The position numbers were made by a program, and so were the translations under genes. From Salipiger abyssi (GTDB taxonomy: Bacteria; Pseudomonadota; Alphaproteobacteria; Rhodobacterales; Rhodobacteraceae), in assembly GCF_017311415.1 (NCBI RefSeq), contig NZ_JAEKIS010000002.1, positions 124,001 through 188,000 on the forward strand: DNA of 64,000 nt, in the 5' to 3' direction. Positions 63,407 through 64,000 of the stretch are shown piece after piece. Below the pieces are notes generated by a model. That model was not told the DNA's origin. It worked only from the letters and a program-made list of their open reading frames with translations, and did not search any database. Every line of letters starts with the position of its first letter. The stretch's first letter is position 1.

Positions 63407-63963
63407 CCCTGCTTCTCACCCTCTACGACCGCGCCACCCAGAGGCTTGCGCTTTATGGCGACGGCGCGCTGCCGCTGCTCGCGCGCTTCACCTTCGCCGC
63501 CACGCTGCTGGTCTATTTCTGGGCCTCGGCACGCACCAAGATCGGCGACGGGGTCTTGGGCCTGCTCCGCCCCTCCACCGGCGCCTATGCGCAGATCTTT
63601 CCCAGACAGTTCGAGGCGGCGGGCTACGATGCCAGCCAGCTCGGCGCGCTGCACTGGCTGGTGACCGTCGCCGGCACCTGGGCCGAGATCCTGCTGCCGC
63701 TGCTCATCGCCGCCGGGCTCTTCACCCGGCTCGCGGCACTCGGCATGGCGGGCTTTGTCGCGGTGCAGAGCCTCACCGATCTCTACGGTCATGGCGGCAT
63801 CGCCCATGCCGAAACCCTCGGCGCATGGTTCGACCGCATGCCCGATGCGCTGATCCTCGATCAGCGGCTGCTGTGGCTGCTCTGCCTCGCGGTGCTGGTG
63901 ATGAAAGGCGGCGGCTGGCTCTCTGCCGACCGGCTGCTGCTCCGCCGCCGTGCCACCGCCTAG
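63403..63963 (+). CDS. DoxX family membrane protein of the bufferin operon
   Basis: 186 aa, about four helices. LPLLARFTFAATLLVYFWASARTKIGDG, VTVAGTWAEILLPLLIAAGLFTRLAALGMAGFVAVQSLTDLYGHGG and LWLLCLAVLVMKGGG match DoxX-like proteins. Common fourth gene of bufferin operons, where it may supply electrons or redox balance for the modification or metal handling; that role is not established. The ATG at 63403 overlaps the bufC stop. Confidence 0.85.
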   Translation: MTLLLTLYDRATQRLALYGDGALPLLARFTFAATLLVYFWASARTKIGDGVLGLLRPSTGAYAQIFPRQFEAAGYDASQLGALHWLVTVAGTWAEILLPLLIAAGLFTRLAALGMAGFVAVQSLTDLYGHGGIAHAETLGAWFDRMPDALILDQRLLWLLCLAVLVMKGGGWLSADRLLLRRRATA

Positions 63964-64000
63964 ACCTGCGCCGAAAGCGCCGCCTGCACCGTCTTGTCCC
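63960..64000 (-). CDS. C-terminal end of a minus-strand gene (partial)
   Basis: Reading leftward from the right edge, one frame gives DKTVQAALSAQV and a TAG stop overlapping the doxX stop. Codon choice is strongly GC-ending as in real genes of this genome. Too short to name. Confidence 0.4.
   Translation of the reverse strand, partial: DKTVQAALSAQV

Overview
The window is 64 kb of GC-rich (clearly above 60%) alphaproteobacterial chromosome. Gene content and local orders (yicC-gmk, bdhA followed by a patatin gene, hemB, usg beside gyrA, pstSCAB-phoU-phoB with phoR nearby, a DUF502 protein, psuK-psuG) point to a marine or halotolerant member of the Rhodobacteraceae/Roseobacteraceae. A Salipiger/Pelagibaca-like genus would fit, but that is inference. 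I see no rRNA, tRNA, CRISPR array, prophage or intact insertion sequence. Most of the window is core chromosome, with several accessory operons inserted.

Layout. 0-4.6 kb: start of an ABC solute-binding protein (leaving the window), a PQQ-type sugar dehydrogenase, a GlxA-type AraC regulator, class II DAHP synthase and a GNAT enzyme. 4.7-8.1 kb: minus-strand operon gpsA - HAD-IIB phosphatase - ggpS, read as a complete glucosylglycerol (compatible solute) pathway. 8.6-13.2 kb: galU, a PAS_5 protein, yicC-gmk-gamma carbonic anhydrase and a zinc-ribbon protein. 13.5-21.7 kb: the phosphate regulon, phoR then pstS-pstC-pstA-pstB-phoU-phoB, with a clear three-repeat PhoB box ahead of pstS and a divergent orphan gene. 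21.9-24.4 kb: a helix-hairpin-helix protein with a lysine-rich tail, divergent from rpsB-tsf. 24.8-27 kb: minus-strand membrane protein - DedA - aroQ - LuxR regulator. 27.6-30.2 kb: psuK-psuG and a DUF502 protein. 30.3-32.7 kb: an octaheme c-type cytochrome plus cytochrome b, preceded by a perfect FNR box. 33.2-36.7 kb: PHB-depolymerase-like esterase, yjhX, patatin and bdhA. 37-43.3 kb: peptide-binding protein, entericidin-like lipoprotein, then response regulator - FIST protein - hybrid kinase (NosP-like signalling). 43.7-53.6 kb: HerA-like ATPase, IalB-like protein, EEP phosphatase/nuclease, mfd, a membrane protein, hemB, a SYLF lipoprotein and usg. 53.8-61.2 kb: gyrA, an M48 protease, a very acidic cysteine-free protein, a small secreted protein and thrS. 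61.4-64 kb: a bufferin (RiPP metal-buffer) operon bufA-bufB-bufC-doxX.

Non-coding signals. Three orphan intrinsic terminators, with no gene on the matching strand upstream, mark likely small RNAs: one on the minus strand at about 36876-36951, with a good sigma-70-type promoter, and two in tandem on the plus strand at about 45409-45488 and 45560-45627. The first of the tandem pair has two hairpin loops rich in CCUCUCC/CCUCCC (anti-Shine-Dalgarno-like). Long intergenic regions (21.8, 30.2, 32.7-33.1, 43.3-43.7, 53.2 and 56.6 kb) hold dispersed palindromic repeats, a 64-bp repeat present twice, and clusters of short perfect hairpins.

Functionally the window combines phosphate sensing and uptake, osmolyte synthesis, low-oxygen respiration, a probable NO/redox signalling cassette, PHB turnover and copper/metal buffering. 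All functional calls are from reading the sequence and family knowledge; no database search was run.
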